Shown: positions 8,131 through 16,457 of the stretch, piece after piece
Layout: the number at the start of each line of letters is the position of its first letter
Numbering within the stretch: the stretch's first letter is position 1
Assembly (NCBI RefSeq): GCF_035961655.1
Contig: NZ_CP108393.1
Location: forward strand, 930,001-994,000
Origin: Streptomyces sp. NBC_01317
GTDB taxonomy: Bacteria > Actinomycetota > Actinomycetes > Streptomycetales > Streptomycetaceae
Direction: 5' to 3'
Length of the DNA: 64,000 nucleotides
The notes under the pieces: generated by a model
What the model was told of the DNA's origin: nothing
Databases searched by the model: none
The model's input: the letters and a program-made list of their open reading frames with translations, nothing else
Made by a program: the position numbers and the translations under genes

Positions 8131-8817
8131 GTGACAAGGAACCTCACCGACAAACACGCTCAGGACGCCGCGGCGGATCGGCGTGCGGGCGTACGACGGC
8201 TGGTCCGGGCGAACATCCTGTCCGTCGTCGTCGACCTCCTGCTGCCGATGGCCCTCTACTACGGGCTGCGCGGCGCCGGGACCGGCCAGTGGTGGGCCCT
8301 GATGGCCAGCACCGCGGCCACCTTGCCGCGAGCCGGATACCAACTGATACGGCAACGGAAGACCGATCTGGTGGCGCTGTTCAGCGTCAGCGTCATCGTC
8401 TTCAGCCTGGCCATCGGGACCCTGACCGGCAGCCCGCGGGCGCTGGCAGTACGCGAGGGGTGGGTGCACGCGCTGCTCGGGCTCTTCGGACTGTGGATGA
8501 TCATCACCGTCTTCACCGGCCGCCCCGCGCTGATGGTGATCGGCCGGACGATCGCCGTCACCAAGACCGGCGAGGCCGGGGCGCGGGCCTGGACGCGGCG
8601 GTGGGACGACGAGCCCCGCTTCCGTACCGGCATCCAGGTGCTGACCGCGGTCTGGGGGACGGCGCTGTTCCTGGACACCGTCCTGACGATGGTACTGACC
8701 TACCTGCTGCCGATCGATCTGATCGAGGTGGTCACCCAGGGCCAGTGGTACGTGGTGCTGGCCGGCCTGCTCGCCTTCCATCTCGTCCACACCAAGCGAC
8801 TGGACCTCCGCGCCTGA
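8131..8817 (+). CDS. VC0807-family integral membrane protein
   Basis: 228 residues from GTG 8131, which has GGGGGA seven bases upstream; ATG 8107 is an in-frame alternative without a ribosome site. Hydrophobic segments near residues 28-50 (NILSVVVDLLLPMALYYGL), 52-70, 85-105, 115-130 and two near the C terminus give about six membrane spans. The pattern, including the PRAGYQLIRQRKTDLVALF loop, matches the VC0807 family, which has no established activity. It follows the TetR gene directly and is probably controlled by it. Confidence 0.8.
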   Translation: MTRNLTDKHAQDAAADRRAGVRRLVRANILSVVVDLLLPMALYYGLRGAGTGQWWALMASTAATLPRAGYQLIRQRKTDLVALFSVSVIVFSLAIGTLTGSPRALAVREGWVHALLGLFGLWMIITVFTGRPALMVIGRTIAVTKTGEAGARAWTRRWDDEPRFRTGIQVLTAVWGTALFLDTVLTMVLTYLLPIDLIEVVTQGQWYVVLAGLLAFHLVHTKRLDLRA

Positions 8818-8892
8818 CCGGCCCCGAACGCCGGGAGGCGCGTGGGCGGCGCGTAAGCCGGCAGCCCGCCGTACCGATCGATGAGGGCCAGA

Positions 8893-9542
8893 ACACCAAC
8901 TGGCGGTCAGCGACAGCACAGTTGCGCCAGTCCAGGACCTACTCCCGGGCGAGCTCGTCGAGGACCAACTCCTGCTCGTCGTCGGCAGGTTCAGGCTGCG
9001 GAGCGGAGACGACAACGGCCGGATCCACACCGCCGCTGCCCTCCGATCCTGGATACGCTTCGGCCTCCCTCCCACGGGCCACCAGGCACCCGGCAGCCAT
9101 CACCGGCGTGGAACTGGTCGCCGAAGCGGAACTGGACCGCAGGCTGGCCGAACCGTCCATCCCTGACCCGGTTGGCGTCTCGGAGATCGCAGAGATGCTG
9201 TCGGTTGTCCGGCAGAGAGTGACGCAGCTTGCCCAGCGTTCAGACTTCCCGCCGGCTGTCGCTCACCTGAAGTCCGGTCCGGTGTTCGTCCGCGAGCAGG
9301 TGGTCGCGTTCGAGAAACAGTGGGACCGCCGCGGCGGCAGACCTGCGAAACGTGGAGATCCGACTCCTGTGGAGCGCAACATCCTGGCAGCTCTGTCGAC
9401 CGGTGCAGGCAGTCCCGACGAAGACCCCACCTGGGATCTTGAGGGGCATCTGGAGTTGCGGATCTTCTACTTGGGGGTAGGCCCCGGGGGCCCTCGACGT
9501 TCCGGGCCCCGGTTCGAACCCCGGGGCCCGCTGGGCCGGTGA
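8893..9542 (+). pseudogene. Degenerate helix-turn-helix DNA-binding protein
   Basis: One frame (about 9060-9480) encodes ITGVELVAEAELDRRLAEP and then a clear AlpA/MerR-like HTH: VGVSEIAEMLSVVRQRVTQLAQR, followed by FPPAVAHLKSGPVF and WDRRGGRPAKR. The upstream part (LPGELVEDQLLLVVGRF, about 8940-9040) continues in a different frame, and no start codon with a ribosome site leads into it. The downstream end runs past the expected stop into a GC-rich hairpin. I read this as a frameshifted remnant. Such HTH proteins occur beside toxin genes or in mobile elements, but no partner is preserved here. Confidence 0.45.
9504..9529. repeat. GC hairpin resembling a tRNA T-arm
   Basis: GGGCCCCGG (9504-9512) pairs perfectly with CCGGGGCCC (9521-9529) around TTCGAACC. 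The GGTTCGAACCCC core looks like the T-arm and 3' stem of a tRNA, but no D-arm or anticodon arm lies upstream. It may be a terminator for the decayed gene to the left or the 3' scrap of a tRNA left by an old integration. Confidence 0.5.
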
Positions 9543-9735
9543 CCGGCAGATGCCGTTCTCACCGGAGCAGCCGCACCTTACCTGCGTGCGCTTGCGCGAC
9601 TGACGGGCTGGTACGCAATACCTGGCCCAGAAGCAAGGGTCCTCCAAGGATTCCCCAAGTCTTCGCTGGGAGGCTCTTGCCACCAACCCACCCGGATGAA
9701 GGGCCAGCCCCCTCATCCCCAATGAAGGGTCTGAC

Positions 9736-10149
9736 GTGAGCAGAGCCGTAAAGTCCGCCGTTGCCGCAGCGAGCGGCTTGCTGATCACCCTCGGTGCGGC
9801 GTCCAGCGCCCAGGCGTATCCCTACGAAACGTTCATTGGCTACGCCGGTTCTTCCAGCTACGGCTACGGCGCATACGTGGGCTACACGGACGGCGATCCC
9901 GCCATCATCTACGCCGACGACACATCCGCCGACGGATACCGCATCGTGACGCGGGTGTACAACAACACGCAGGGCACTCTGGTGGGCTACGCGGAGGACG
10001 CCAACGGGGGCAACAACGGCCCCGGCGCGTCCGACTACGACTACAGCGGCCATGCCGGGGACTCCATGAGTATCCAGACGTGCCGCCAGAACGGCGCGGC
10101 TGGCACACCGGTCAACTGCCGGACGACGAGTTTCAAGCTGCCTTGGTGA
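9736..10149 (+). CDS. Small secreted protein of unknown function
   Basis: 137 residues from GTG 9736, with GAAGGG six bases upstream. Residues 1-27 are a classical signal peptide ending in SSAQAYP, so the mature protein has about 110 residues. It is rich in Tyr, Gly, Asp and Asn (GYAGSSSYGYGAYVGYTDGD), with one Cys pair near the C terminus (QTCRQNG, NCRTTS) that probably forms a disulfide. No family is recognised. A strong hairpin terminator follows. A hairpin also precedes it at about 9692-9718 (GGATGAAGGG/CCCTCATCC) and may affect the leader. Confidence 0.75.
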   Translation: MSRAVKSAVAAASGLLITLGAASSAQAYPYETFIGYAGSSSYGYGAYVGYTDGDPAIIYADDTSADGYRIVTRVYNNTQGTLVGYAEDANGGNNGPGASDYDYSGHAGDSMSIQTCRQNGAAGTPVNCRTTSFKLPW

Positions 10150-10205
10150 CAACAGCGGAAGGCGCCGGCGCCGGGCGTGCATCGACTGTTCTCTGAAGGG
10201 CGAGT

Positions 10206-10236
10206 GCCCCGCCGCGGACTTCGGTCCGGGCGGGGC
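10206..10236 (+). terminator. Intrinsic terminator after the small secreted protein gene
   Basis: GCCCCGCC (10206-10213) pairs with GGCGGGGC (10229-10236), with an inner CGGAC/GTCCG stem and a TTCG loop. It begins 57 bp past the stop at 10149. There is no U-tract, which is usual for high-GC actinomycetes. Confidence 0.75.
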
Positions 10237-10381
10237 CGCTGCGTCGCGTCTGGGGGTAACCCGACCATCCCTGTCGCGTTGGTCAGCCTGTGACTGCAGC
10301 AGACGCCTACGACTTGCACCTGCCCCGCTCTCGACGACCCACCACGAAGCGAGGTTGAGGAGCGGCTGCACGACCTCCTCG

Positions 10382-10537
10382 GTCCTCCCCGCCGGTGCAG
10401 GGGTGTTCCGTGTGGCCATGCCCGGCCCGATTCCCAAGAGGGGTCTTCCCCGCCGACGCCGGGGGTACTGCGCAAAGCCCTCGGACAACGCCCCAGACCG
10501 ACCGAACGCTACTCCCTGCCGACGCGGGGGAGGGCCA
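10382..10537 (+). CRISPR. Decayed type I-E-like CRISPR remnant (about three repeats), no cas genes
   Basis: Repeat 1 at 10382-10410 and repeat 2 at 10443-10471 start 61 bp apart, the 29+32 period of actinobacterial type I-E arrays. They match at 18 of the first 22 positions around the hairpin core CTCCCCGCCGGTGCAGGGG versus TTCCCCGCCGACGCCGGGG. A third, poorer copy (CTCCCTGCCGACGCGGGGG) lies at 10509-10537, 66 bp on. The core has the CCCCGC...GCGGGG dyad of Streptomyces repeats, and repeat 1 ends in TGTTCCG as those do. The 3' ends of repeats 2 and 3 are degenerate. No cas gene is in the window, so it is called a relic. The spacers (10411-10442 and about 10472-10508) were not matched to anything. 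Confidence 0.5.
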
Positions 10538-10706
10538 CTCGCCGGACTCGCGGAGAGCGAGGGAAAAGGTCCTCGACAACGAGACAGCACCAGCGCGCGG
10601 CACCCACTCCCGTACGGCTTTGAACCACCGCATGGCACTGCAAAGTTCGCACGATCCTGCTCGATCGGATGCTATCTCCACGTACCCTGACCAGCACTCC
10701 AGAGCA

Positions 10707-10735
10707 CCTGACGCTCCATCATAAAGAGCGTCAGG
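10707..10735. terminator. Perfect 10-bp inverted repeat hairpin
   Basis: CCTGACGCTC (10707-10716) and GAGCGTCAGG (10726-10735) are perfect complements with a 9-base A/T-rich loop. It could end transcription on either strand; it lies just beyond the 3' end of the RNA-methyltransferase scrap on the minus strand, the expected place for that gene's old terminator. Confidence 0.6.
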
Positions 10736-10789
10736 ATATCGCCCTCAACGCACATAGGGAACATCACGCGCATCCGCCAAAGCCACAGG

Positions 10790-10864
10790 TCAGCGGCCCT
10801 TTGCGACAGGTTCAAGGATCGCCACGCACTCCACGTGATGGGTCATCGGGAATGGGTCAAGGGC
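10790..10864 (-). pseudogene. C-terminal scrap of a TrmA/RumA-type RNA (uracil-5-)-methyltransferase
   Basis: A minus-strand frame reads ALDPFPMTHHVECVAILEP and then stops at 10790-10792. This is the C-terminal signature of actinobacterial TRAM-domain RNA m5U methyltransferases (a PMTHHVECVALL block close to the stop). Nothing upstream on the minus strand continues the protein; sequence past about 10864 is unrelated. It is a roughly 25-codon remnant of a deleted gene. The assignment rests on one motif recalled from the family. Confidence 0.45.
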
Positions 10865-11297
10865 TTTCCGATAACGGTAGCGGTGTGAAGAAAGATCACG
10901 CTTGCCCTCCTGCCTCCACGCTGGACAGAGCATCGTGCCCTCCGTGGTGTTTCCGGCTCTGTCTTCGCTGAGACGGCCGTGCGGTATCTGCGTACGACGG
11001 CGGCTTTTAGAACTCCTAACGAAATGATCTTCGAGGTGGTTGGATCACTCCGGGAGTGATGATCCGGGGGCATCGTACGGTCCCGGAGCCGGCGGCTCCT
11101 GACCCCCACACCCGCCTCCTCACCGGCCCCCGCGACGGACGCATCTCCACCCCAGTCCTCCGTGACCCCACCCACCGGAAAGACGACGTCACCTCACCCG
11201 GCCACGAACATCTACGCCACCTCAACCCCATCCGCACCCCCCTTTCCCTCGCCCCGGACCCCGCCGCCAGACCAACTGGTCCCCAAGAACGACGGAA

Positions 11298-11327
11298 AGG
11301 CGGTACCGGATTTCTCCGATACCGCCT
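11298..11327 (-). terminator. Terminator of tRNA-Pro
   Basis: AGGCGGTA (11298-11305) and TACCGCCT (11320-11327) form a hairpin with a supporting inner CCGG/CCG pairing. It starts 18 bp past the 3' end of the minus-strand tRNA, so it fits as its terminator. Confidence 0.6.
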
Positions 11328-11344
11328 GCGACCTGCGAAAACGC

Positions 11345-11421
<77 letters not shown>

Positions 11422-11544
11422 ATGGATCCCGGGTCACTTGGGGAGAACCCCGCGTGACCACGTAGGAGAACATTACCGCACTCCGTGGGGCGTCGAGACG
11501 TGGGTTGTCCGGGTGGCGGGGCGGGAGCGGCGGACAATGGGGGG

Positions 11545-12033
11545 ATGACGGAGAACCCGCGGGACCGTGACGGTGAGGGGCGGGCGCGTAACGCGCGGCC
11601 GCGGGACGGGTTGGGGCGGCCGCTGCCCTACGGGGCGGCGGGTGTGGAGCGCCAGCCGGAGGGCGTGGTGCGCTCGCCCGCGGAGACCGTACGGGAGGCG
11701 CAGCTGCTGCTCGACGCCGGGAAGCCGTTCCACGCCCACGAGGTGTTCGAGGACGCGTGGAAGTCCGGTCCTGACGAGGAGCGGGCGCTGTGGCGGGGGA
11801 TGGCGCAGCTGGCAGTGGGGCTCACCCACGCCGCCCGGGGCAATACGGCCGGCGGGGCGCGCCTGTTGCTGCGTGGTGCCGGGGGTATCGCCCCGTACCG
11901 CGACCCGCACGGCCTTGACGTGAGTGGACTTGTCGCGTGGGCACGGGAGTTGGCCGCCCGGGTCGACCCGGTGGAGGGTCGTGCGGTCGCGGTCGTCGAC
12001 GCCGGCCGCGAAGCTCCCCGGCTGTTGGGGTGA
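11545..12033 (+). CDS. DUF309 domain-containing protein
   Basis: 162 residues from ATG 11545, placed after GGGGG. Residues 45-115 match DUF309: [24 protein letters not shown], then [21 protein letters not shown], with the conserved HEVFE and W residues. The family is a small all-helical protein of unknown activity. The N terminus is a basic, disordered extension. It converges on lutC, with only 9 bp between the two stops. Confidence 0.88.
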   Translation: MTENPRDRDGEGRARNARPRDGLGRPLPYGAAGVERQPEGVVRSPAETVREAQLLLDAGKPFHAHEVFEDAWKSGPDEERALWRGMAQLAVGLTHAARGNTAGGARLLLRGAGGIAPYRDPHGLDVSGLVAWARELAARVDPVEGRAVAVVDAGREAPRLLG

Positions 12034-12042
12034 TGGGGCCGA

Positions 12043-12702
12043 TCAGTTCTCCACCAGCACCACCTCCAGCGTGCGCGGGCCGTGTACGCCCTCCACGCGG
12101 TCCAGTTCGATGTCGCTCGTCGCCGACGGGCCCGAGATCCAGGTCAGGGGGCGGGTCGGGTCGAGCCGCGGCATCGCCTGCGGTACGGAGCCGACGACCT
12201 GGTCCGCCACCCGTACGACACAGATGTGGTGGTCCGGTACGAGCGTCACCCGCCGCCGGCCCTGGTCCGGGGAGCCGTCGAGCACAAGGGTGCCGGTCTC
12301 CGCGACCGCCAGCGCGCAGCCGGTGATCACGCTGTCCACCTGGTCGAGTTCGCGGGCGGTGGAACCGGGGATGTCCTCGACCCGGGCGATCTCGGGGGCC
12401 AGTGCGGCCAGCCAGGCGGCTGGGACGCCCGGTGGTGCGAGGACGCTGGTCGATCCCCTCGTGGTCAGGAGGGTCGCGATGAGGGCGGGCAGGCCCTCCT
12501 CGTCCGTACGGTGGACCAGCGCGCGGTAGTCGGCGAGGTTCTCCGCCAGCAGCTCGACGACACGCTCCGGCCCGGTGTGCGTGGTGCGGTAGTCCCGGGT
12601 GGCCGGTGGTGCGTCGGGGGCGTCCGCCACCGCGGCGCGTACCCGCGCGAGGATCTCTTCCCTGGCGGTCATGCCCCTGGCGGTCATGCCCCTGGCGCTC
12701 AT
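12043..12702 (-). CDS. lutC: Lactate utilisation protein C (LUD domain)
   Basis: 219 residues. The LUD-domain core is visible: ALAVAETGTLVLDGSP near residue 132, then VTLVPDHHICVVRVADQVV and TWISGPSATSDIEL. LutC works with LutA and LutB in the iron-sulfur complex that oxidises L-lactate to pyruvate. The start at ATG 12702 overlaps the lutB stop as ATGA, implying translational coupling. Two more in-frame ATGs follow at 12687 and 12672, because the first residues are a duplicated 15-bp unit (MSARGMTARGMTARE), so more than one start may be used. Confidence 0.92.
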   Translation of the reverse strand: MSARGMTARGMTAREEILARVRAAVADAPDAPPATRDYRTTHTGPERVVELLAENLADYRALVHRTDEEGLPALIATLLTTRGSTSVLAPPGVPAAWLAALAPEIARVEDIPGSTARELDQVDSVITGCALAVAETGTLVLDGSPDQGRRRVTLVPDHHICVVRVADQVVGSVPQAMPRLDPTRPLTWISGPSATSDIELDRVEGVHGPRTLEVVLVEN

Positions 12703-14207
12703 GTGGCGCTCCCTTCGCCGCGGTTCTTCGCTGAGCTGTTGCTCTCGGCGCTGTTGCTCTCGGCGCTGTTGTTCCCGGCGCTGTTCTTCTCGGCCCTGTT
12801 CTTCTTCCACCAGTCACGGAACGGCTCGGGCGGCAGTTCCGGCAGGTCCCGGCTGTCCGTCCAGGCGCCCGCGCCCGGCACGCGCGACGGATGCAGCTTG
12901 CGCGTCCTCGACGCCACCCGCTCCCCCGCCGCGAGCACCTTGGGATGGTCGAAGACCCACCCGGACGCCTTGATCGCCGCCTTCTCCAGCCGGTGCCCCT
13001 TCCCGCCCCGGTCGGCGATCCTCTCCCGCAGGTGTACGAGCACCTCGGGGATGTCGATGGCGACCGGGCAGACGTCGTAGCACGCGCCGCACAGCGAGGA
13101 GGCGTACGGCAGGGAGGCGTCGACCTCACTGCCGATGCCCCGGAGCTGGGGGCTGAGGATCGCGCCGATCGGGCCGGGGTAGACCGAGCCGTAGGCGTGC
13201 CCGCCCGCCCGTTCGTACACGGGGCACACGTTCAGGCAGGCGGAGCACCGGATGCACCGCAGAGCCTGCCGCCCCACCTCGTCGGCCAGCGTGTCCGTGC
13301 GGCCGTTGTCGAGCAGGACGAGGTGGAAGGCGCGCGGCCCGTCGCCGTCCGTGGTGCCCGTCCACATGCTCGTGTACGGGTTCATCCGCTCCGCCGTCGA
13401 GGAGCGCGGCAACGTCTGGAGGAACACCTCCAGGTCCTGCCAGCTCGGCACGATCTTCTCGATCCCGACGACGGAGATGAGCGTCTCCGGGAGGGTCAGG
13501 CACATCCGGCCGTTGCCCTCGGACTCGACCACGACCAGCGTGCCCGTCTCGGCGACCATGAAGTTGGCGCCCGAGACACCGACCTTGGCGCGCAGGAACT
13601 TCTCGCGCAGATGCAGCCGGGCCGCCTCCGCCAGGTCCGCCGGGGTGTCGGACAGTCCCTCGGGGGCCGCCCGGCCCCACGCGCCCATCTGCTCGCGGAA
13701 GATGTCACGGATCTCGCCGCGGTTGCGGTGGATCGCCGGGACCAGGATGTGGGAGGGCAGGTCGTCGCCGAGCTGCACGATGAGTTCGGCGAGGTCCGTC
13801 TCGTACGCGCTGATGCCCTCGGCTTCGAGGGCCTCGTTGAGGCCGATCTCCTGCGTGGCCATCGACTTGACCTTGACGACCTCCGACTCGCCGGTCGCCT
13901 TGACCAGTTCGGCCACGATCCGGTTGGCCTCGGCCGCGTCCCTCGCCCAGTGCACGACGCCGCCGGCCGCCGTCACCGACTCCTCCAACTGCACCAGATA
14001 CCGGTCCAGGTGGCGCAGCGTGTGGTCCTTGATCTGCTTGCCCGCCTCCCGCAGCAGGGCCCAGTCGTCCAGCTCCGCCACCGCCTTCTCCCGCTTGTCG
14101 CGGATGGTGTGCGTGGCGTGGCGCAGGTTCCCGCGCAGCGTCTCGTTGCCGAGCGCGGCCTTCGCCGCCACCGGGAAGGCCGGCATCCCCAGATACGTAC
14201 CGCTCAT
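12699..14207 (-). CDS. lutB: Lactate utilisation iron-sulfur protein B
   Basis: 502 residues. An N-terminal LUD domain (VAETGTLVVVESEGNGRMCLTLPE near 245) is followed by two 4Fe-4S binding motifs, CIRCSACLNVCPVYE and CGACYDVCPVAIDIP, then a C-terminal tail, as in LutB/YkgF. It is the electron-transfer subunit of lactate oxidation. The start at ATG 14207 overlaps the lutA stop (ATGA), and its own stop overlaps lutC. The last ~30 residues are low complexity (Asn/Ser/Ala/Glu in units like NSAESNSAE), encoded by a decayed 15-bp tandem repeat at 12719-12795; this tail is not part of the family. Confidence 0.95.
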   Translation of the reverse strand: MSGTYLGMPAFPVAAKAALGNETLRGNLRHATHTIRDKREKAVAELDDWALLREAGKQIKDHTLRHLDRYLVQLEESVTAAGGVVHWARDAAEANRIVAELVKATGESEVVKVKSMATQEIGLNEALEAEGISAYETDLAELIVQLGDDLPSHILVPAIHRNRGEIRDIFREQMGAWGRAAPEGLSDTPADLAEAARLHLREKFLRAKVGVSGANFMVAETGTLVVVESEGNGRMCLTLPETLISVVGIEKIVPSWQDLEVFLQTLPRSSTAERMNPYTSMWTGTTDGDGPRAFHLVLLDNGRTDTLADEVGRQALRCIRCSACLNVCPVYERAGGHAYGSVYPGPIGAILSPQLRGIGSEVDASLPYASSLCGACYDVCPVAIDIPEVLVHLRERIADRGGKGHRLEKAAIKASGWVFDHPKVLAAGERVASRTRKLHPSRVPGAGAWTDSRDLPELPPEPFRDWWKKNRAEKNSAGNNSAESNSAESNSSAKNRGEGSAT

Positions 14208-14923
14208 GACCAGGGCTCCTCTTCGGTGGACGCAAGGATCTCCGCCAGGTGCAGTGCCCGCATCGGGGCGTCCTCGCGGCTCAGGATGCCGCCGAGGTGC
14301 ATCAGACAGGAATTGTCGGCTCCGCAGAGCACGCCGGCTCCGGTGGAGACGGCACTGCGGACCTTGTCCTGGCCCATCGCGGCGGAAACATCGGAGTTCT
14401 TGACCGCGAAGGTGCCGCCGAAGCCGCAGCACTCCTCGGCGCCGGGCAGCTCTCTCAGCTCCAGGCCCTTCACCGCCTCCAGCAGCTTGCGCGGCCGCTC
14501 CCCCAGGCCGAGCATCCGCAGGCCGTGGCAGGAGGGGTGGTAGGTGACGACGTGCGGGAAGTACGCCCCGACGTCCGTCACGCCCACCACGTCGACCAGG
14601 AACTCGGTCAGTTCGTAGGTGCGGGAGGCGAGGGACGCGGCGGCCGCGTCGCCGATCTCGGGGTAGTGCCGGCGGACCATCGCGGCGCAGGACCCGGAGG
14701 GCGTCACGACGTACTCGTACCCCTCGAAGGCCCGCGTCGTGCGGCGGACCAGCGGCTCCGTCTCGCGGCGGTAGCCGGTGTTGAACTGGGGTTGTCCGCA
14801 GCAGCTCTGCGCCTCGGGAAAGTCGACTTCCACACCCAGGCGTTCCAGGAGTCGTACGGTCGCGATCCCGGTGGACGGGTATACGGCGTCATTGACGCAG
14901 GTCACGAAGAGGGCGGCGCGCAT
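14204..14923 (-). CDS. lutA: Lactate utilisation protein A ((Fe-S)-binding, CCG domains)
   Basis: 239 residues from ATG 14923. Two cysteine-rich CCG motifs are visible: SCCGQPQFN near residue 43 and ECCGFGGTFAVK near 170, with further Cys/Gly pairs (PSCHGLRML, GADNSCLMHLGG). These are the heterodisulfide-reductase-type CCG domains of LutA/YkgE. It is the first gene of lutABC. The operon is transcribed leftwards from about 14950, divergent from cobF. No GntR-type lutR is next to it, so control must come from elsewhere. Confidence 0.94.
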   Translation of the reverse strand: MRAALFVTCVNDAVYPSTGIATVRLLERLGVEVDFPEAQSCCGQPQFNTGYRRETEPLVRRTTRAFEGYEYVVTPSGSCAAMVRRHYPEIGDAAAASLASRTYELTEFLVDVVGVTDVGAYFPHVVTYHPSCHGLRMLGLGERPRKLLEAVKGLELRELPGAEECCGFGGTFAVKNSDVSAAMGQDKVRSAVSTGAGVLCGADNSCLMHLGGILSREDAPMRALHLAEILASTEEEPWS

Positions 14924-15080
14924 GGGCGGAGCATATGCCGCGCGCGGGGGCATACGAAAGTCTTTCCGGCGACTGATGGGGCGTCAGACATCCGAGGGGT
15001 GATCAGGTCTGCTTCTGTGGGGTTCTGTGGTGTCCGCACCCCCGTCGGGCGGCCGGGCGGCATGGGGCAGACTCGGTGCG

Positions 15081-15896
15081 GTGAGAAAGATCTATGTCAT
15101 CGGCATCGGGGCGGGCGACCCGGACCATCTGACGCTTCAGGCGGTCAAAGCGCTCAACGAGGTCGACGTCTTCTTCCTGCTCGACAAGGGTACGGAGAAG
15201 TCGGACCTGATCCGCCTCCGGCACGAGATCCTGGAGCGGCACGCGACCGGCCGCCCCCACCGGCTGGTCGAGGCCCGGGACCCGGACAGGGACCGGGACC
15301 GCGCGGCCGACGGAGTCGCGTACGCGGGCGCCGTCGACGACTGGCGCAGCAGGCGCGCCGAGATCTACGCGCGCCTGATCACGGACGAGCTGGACGACGG
15401 CACCACCGAGGACGGGGACGGCGGGCCCGGCACCGCCACCGGCGACCGGAGTGTCGGGGCCTTTCTCGTCTGGGGCGACCCCTCCCTCTACGACTCCACG
15501 CTCGCCATCCTGGAGGAGATCCTGGAGCGGGGCACGGTCCGCTTCGAGTACGAGGTGATCCCGGGCATCAGCAGTGTCTCCGCGCTGGCCGCGAAGCACC
15601 GGATCGGGCTGAACCGCGTCGCCAGGCCCGTCCAGATCACCACGGGCCGGCGGCTGGCCGAGGGATGGCCGCAGGACGCGGACGACGTCGTGGTGATGCT
15701 GGACGCGCACCAGTCGTTCCGTCACCACTTGGCGGACGACCCGGTCATCTACTGGGGCGCCTATGTGGGGACCGAGGACGAGATCCTGGTCTCCGGGCGG
15801 CTCTCGGAGGTCGCCGGGCGGATCGAGGAGCTGCGGGCCGAGGCGCGGGCGCGAAAGGGCTGGATCATGGACACGTATCTGCTGCGACGGGACTGA
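15081..15896 (+). CDS. cobF: Precorrin-6A synthase (deacetylating)
   Basis: 271 residues from GTG 15081. The N terminus has the tetrapyrrole methylase signature VIGIGAGDPDHLTLQAVKAL, then DVFFLLDKG; the SAM loop FLVWGDPSLYDS is near residue 137, with VIPGISSVSALAA near 165. CobF makes precorrin-6A from precorrin-5 in aerobic cobalamin synthesis, using SAM and releasing acetate. A spacer near residues 108-135 rich in Asp/Gly is an insertion relative to other members. It stands alone, apart from other cob genes. The only other cobalamin-type traces in the window are the broken BtuF/ECF genes near 44.8 kb. Confidence 0.93.
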   Translation: MRKIYVIGIGAGDPDHLTLQAVKALNEVDVFFLLDKGTEKSDLIRLRHEILERHATGRPHRLVEARDPDRDRDRAADGVAYAGAVDDWRSRRAEIYARLITDELDDGTTEDGDGGPGTATGDRSVGAFLVWGDPSLYDSTLAILEEILERGTVRFEYEVIPGISSVSALAAKHRIGLNRVARPVQITTGRRLAEGWPQDADDVVVMLDAHQSFRHHLADDPVIYWGAYVGTEDEILVSGRLSEVAGRIEELRAEARARKGWIMDTYLLRRD

Positions 15897-16457
15897 GCGG
15901 CGGCAGCGGGTCCGACCCCTCAGCGCCTCAGGAAGCACGGCGGTCATCGGCTGCTGTCACCGAGTCGTACGTACCGCGCGCCCGGAGAGCGCCGTTCGGC
16001 GTCCTCCGGACCTGAGCCACGGCGTACGACACGGTGACAGCAGCCGACGGTTCCCCCGTTCCCGTCCCCGCCGGGCCCCCGCACCCGCCCCCCGCTCGCG
16101 CGGACGATGCAGCGACCATAACCACCTTCCGCCGCCGTCCGACAGCCTTTGCGCACAGACGCAAAGGGCGCTTGCCGGGCGCGGTCGGCATGATCCCGTC
16201 CGCTTGCCTCATTTGACATGTTTTTTGCACCCACCCTCAGGCCGGTCGCCCCAAGGGATTTCCCGGCATCCCCCTCCTCAAGTCCGCGCACCTCTGGGGA
16301 AGTTGGGCACATACGACCGGTATACACCCTTCCACATGCTCCGCCGGGTCGATGATTTTTACGTCAGGCTTCAAAATTTGCGCAGATTCATAGACTTCCT
16401 GCGGTCCCACTCCTAGCCTTTTCGCGTCCGCAGAGTCCCCACGAGCCGCAAGGACGT
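15897..16457. other. Intergenic region before the GH87 gene
   Basis: 561 bp without a convincing gene. Besides the 101-bp inverted repeat it has a perfect 8-bp hairpin, CCTTTGCG/CGCAAAGG, at 16146-16167. A TTGACA at 16213 sits in an AT-richer stretch (TTTGACATGTTTTTTGC) and is the best -35 candidate for the gene at 16458, although no good -10 at 17 bp is seen. Confidence 0.4.
15947..16047. repeat. 101-bp inverted-repeat element (MITE-like)
   Basis: A 25-bp arm at 15947-15971 (starting TCGGCTGCTGTCACCG) is matched by its reverse complement at 16023-16047 with a single mismatch. The 51-bp middle also folds (GGAG-CGCCG/CGGCG-CTCC). It contains no gene and lies 50 bp past the cobF stop. Such long, nearly perfect arms exceed a normal terminator and suggest a small non-autonomous element or an RNA structure. 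No clear target-site duplication is visible at its edges. Confidence 0.6.

Noticed and set aside
12891..14543. 550-codon plus-strand frame over lutB
   Set aside because: Shadow of lutB; rich in Arg/Asp/Leu without any domain, while lutB has both 4Fe-4S motifs.
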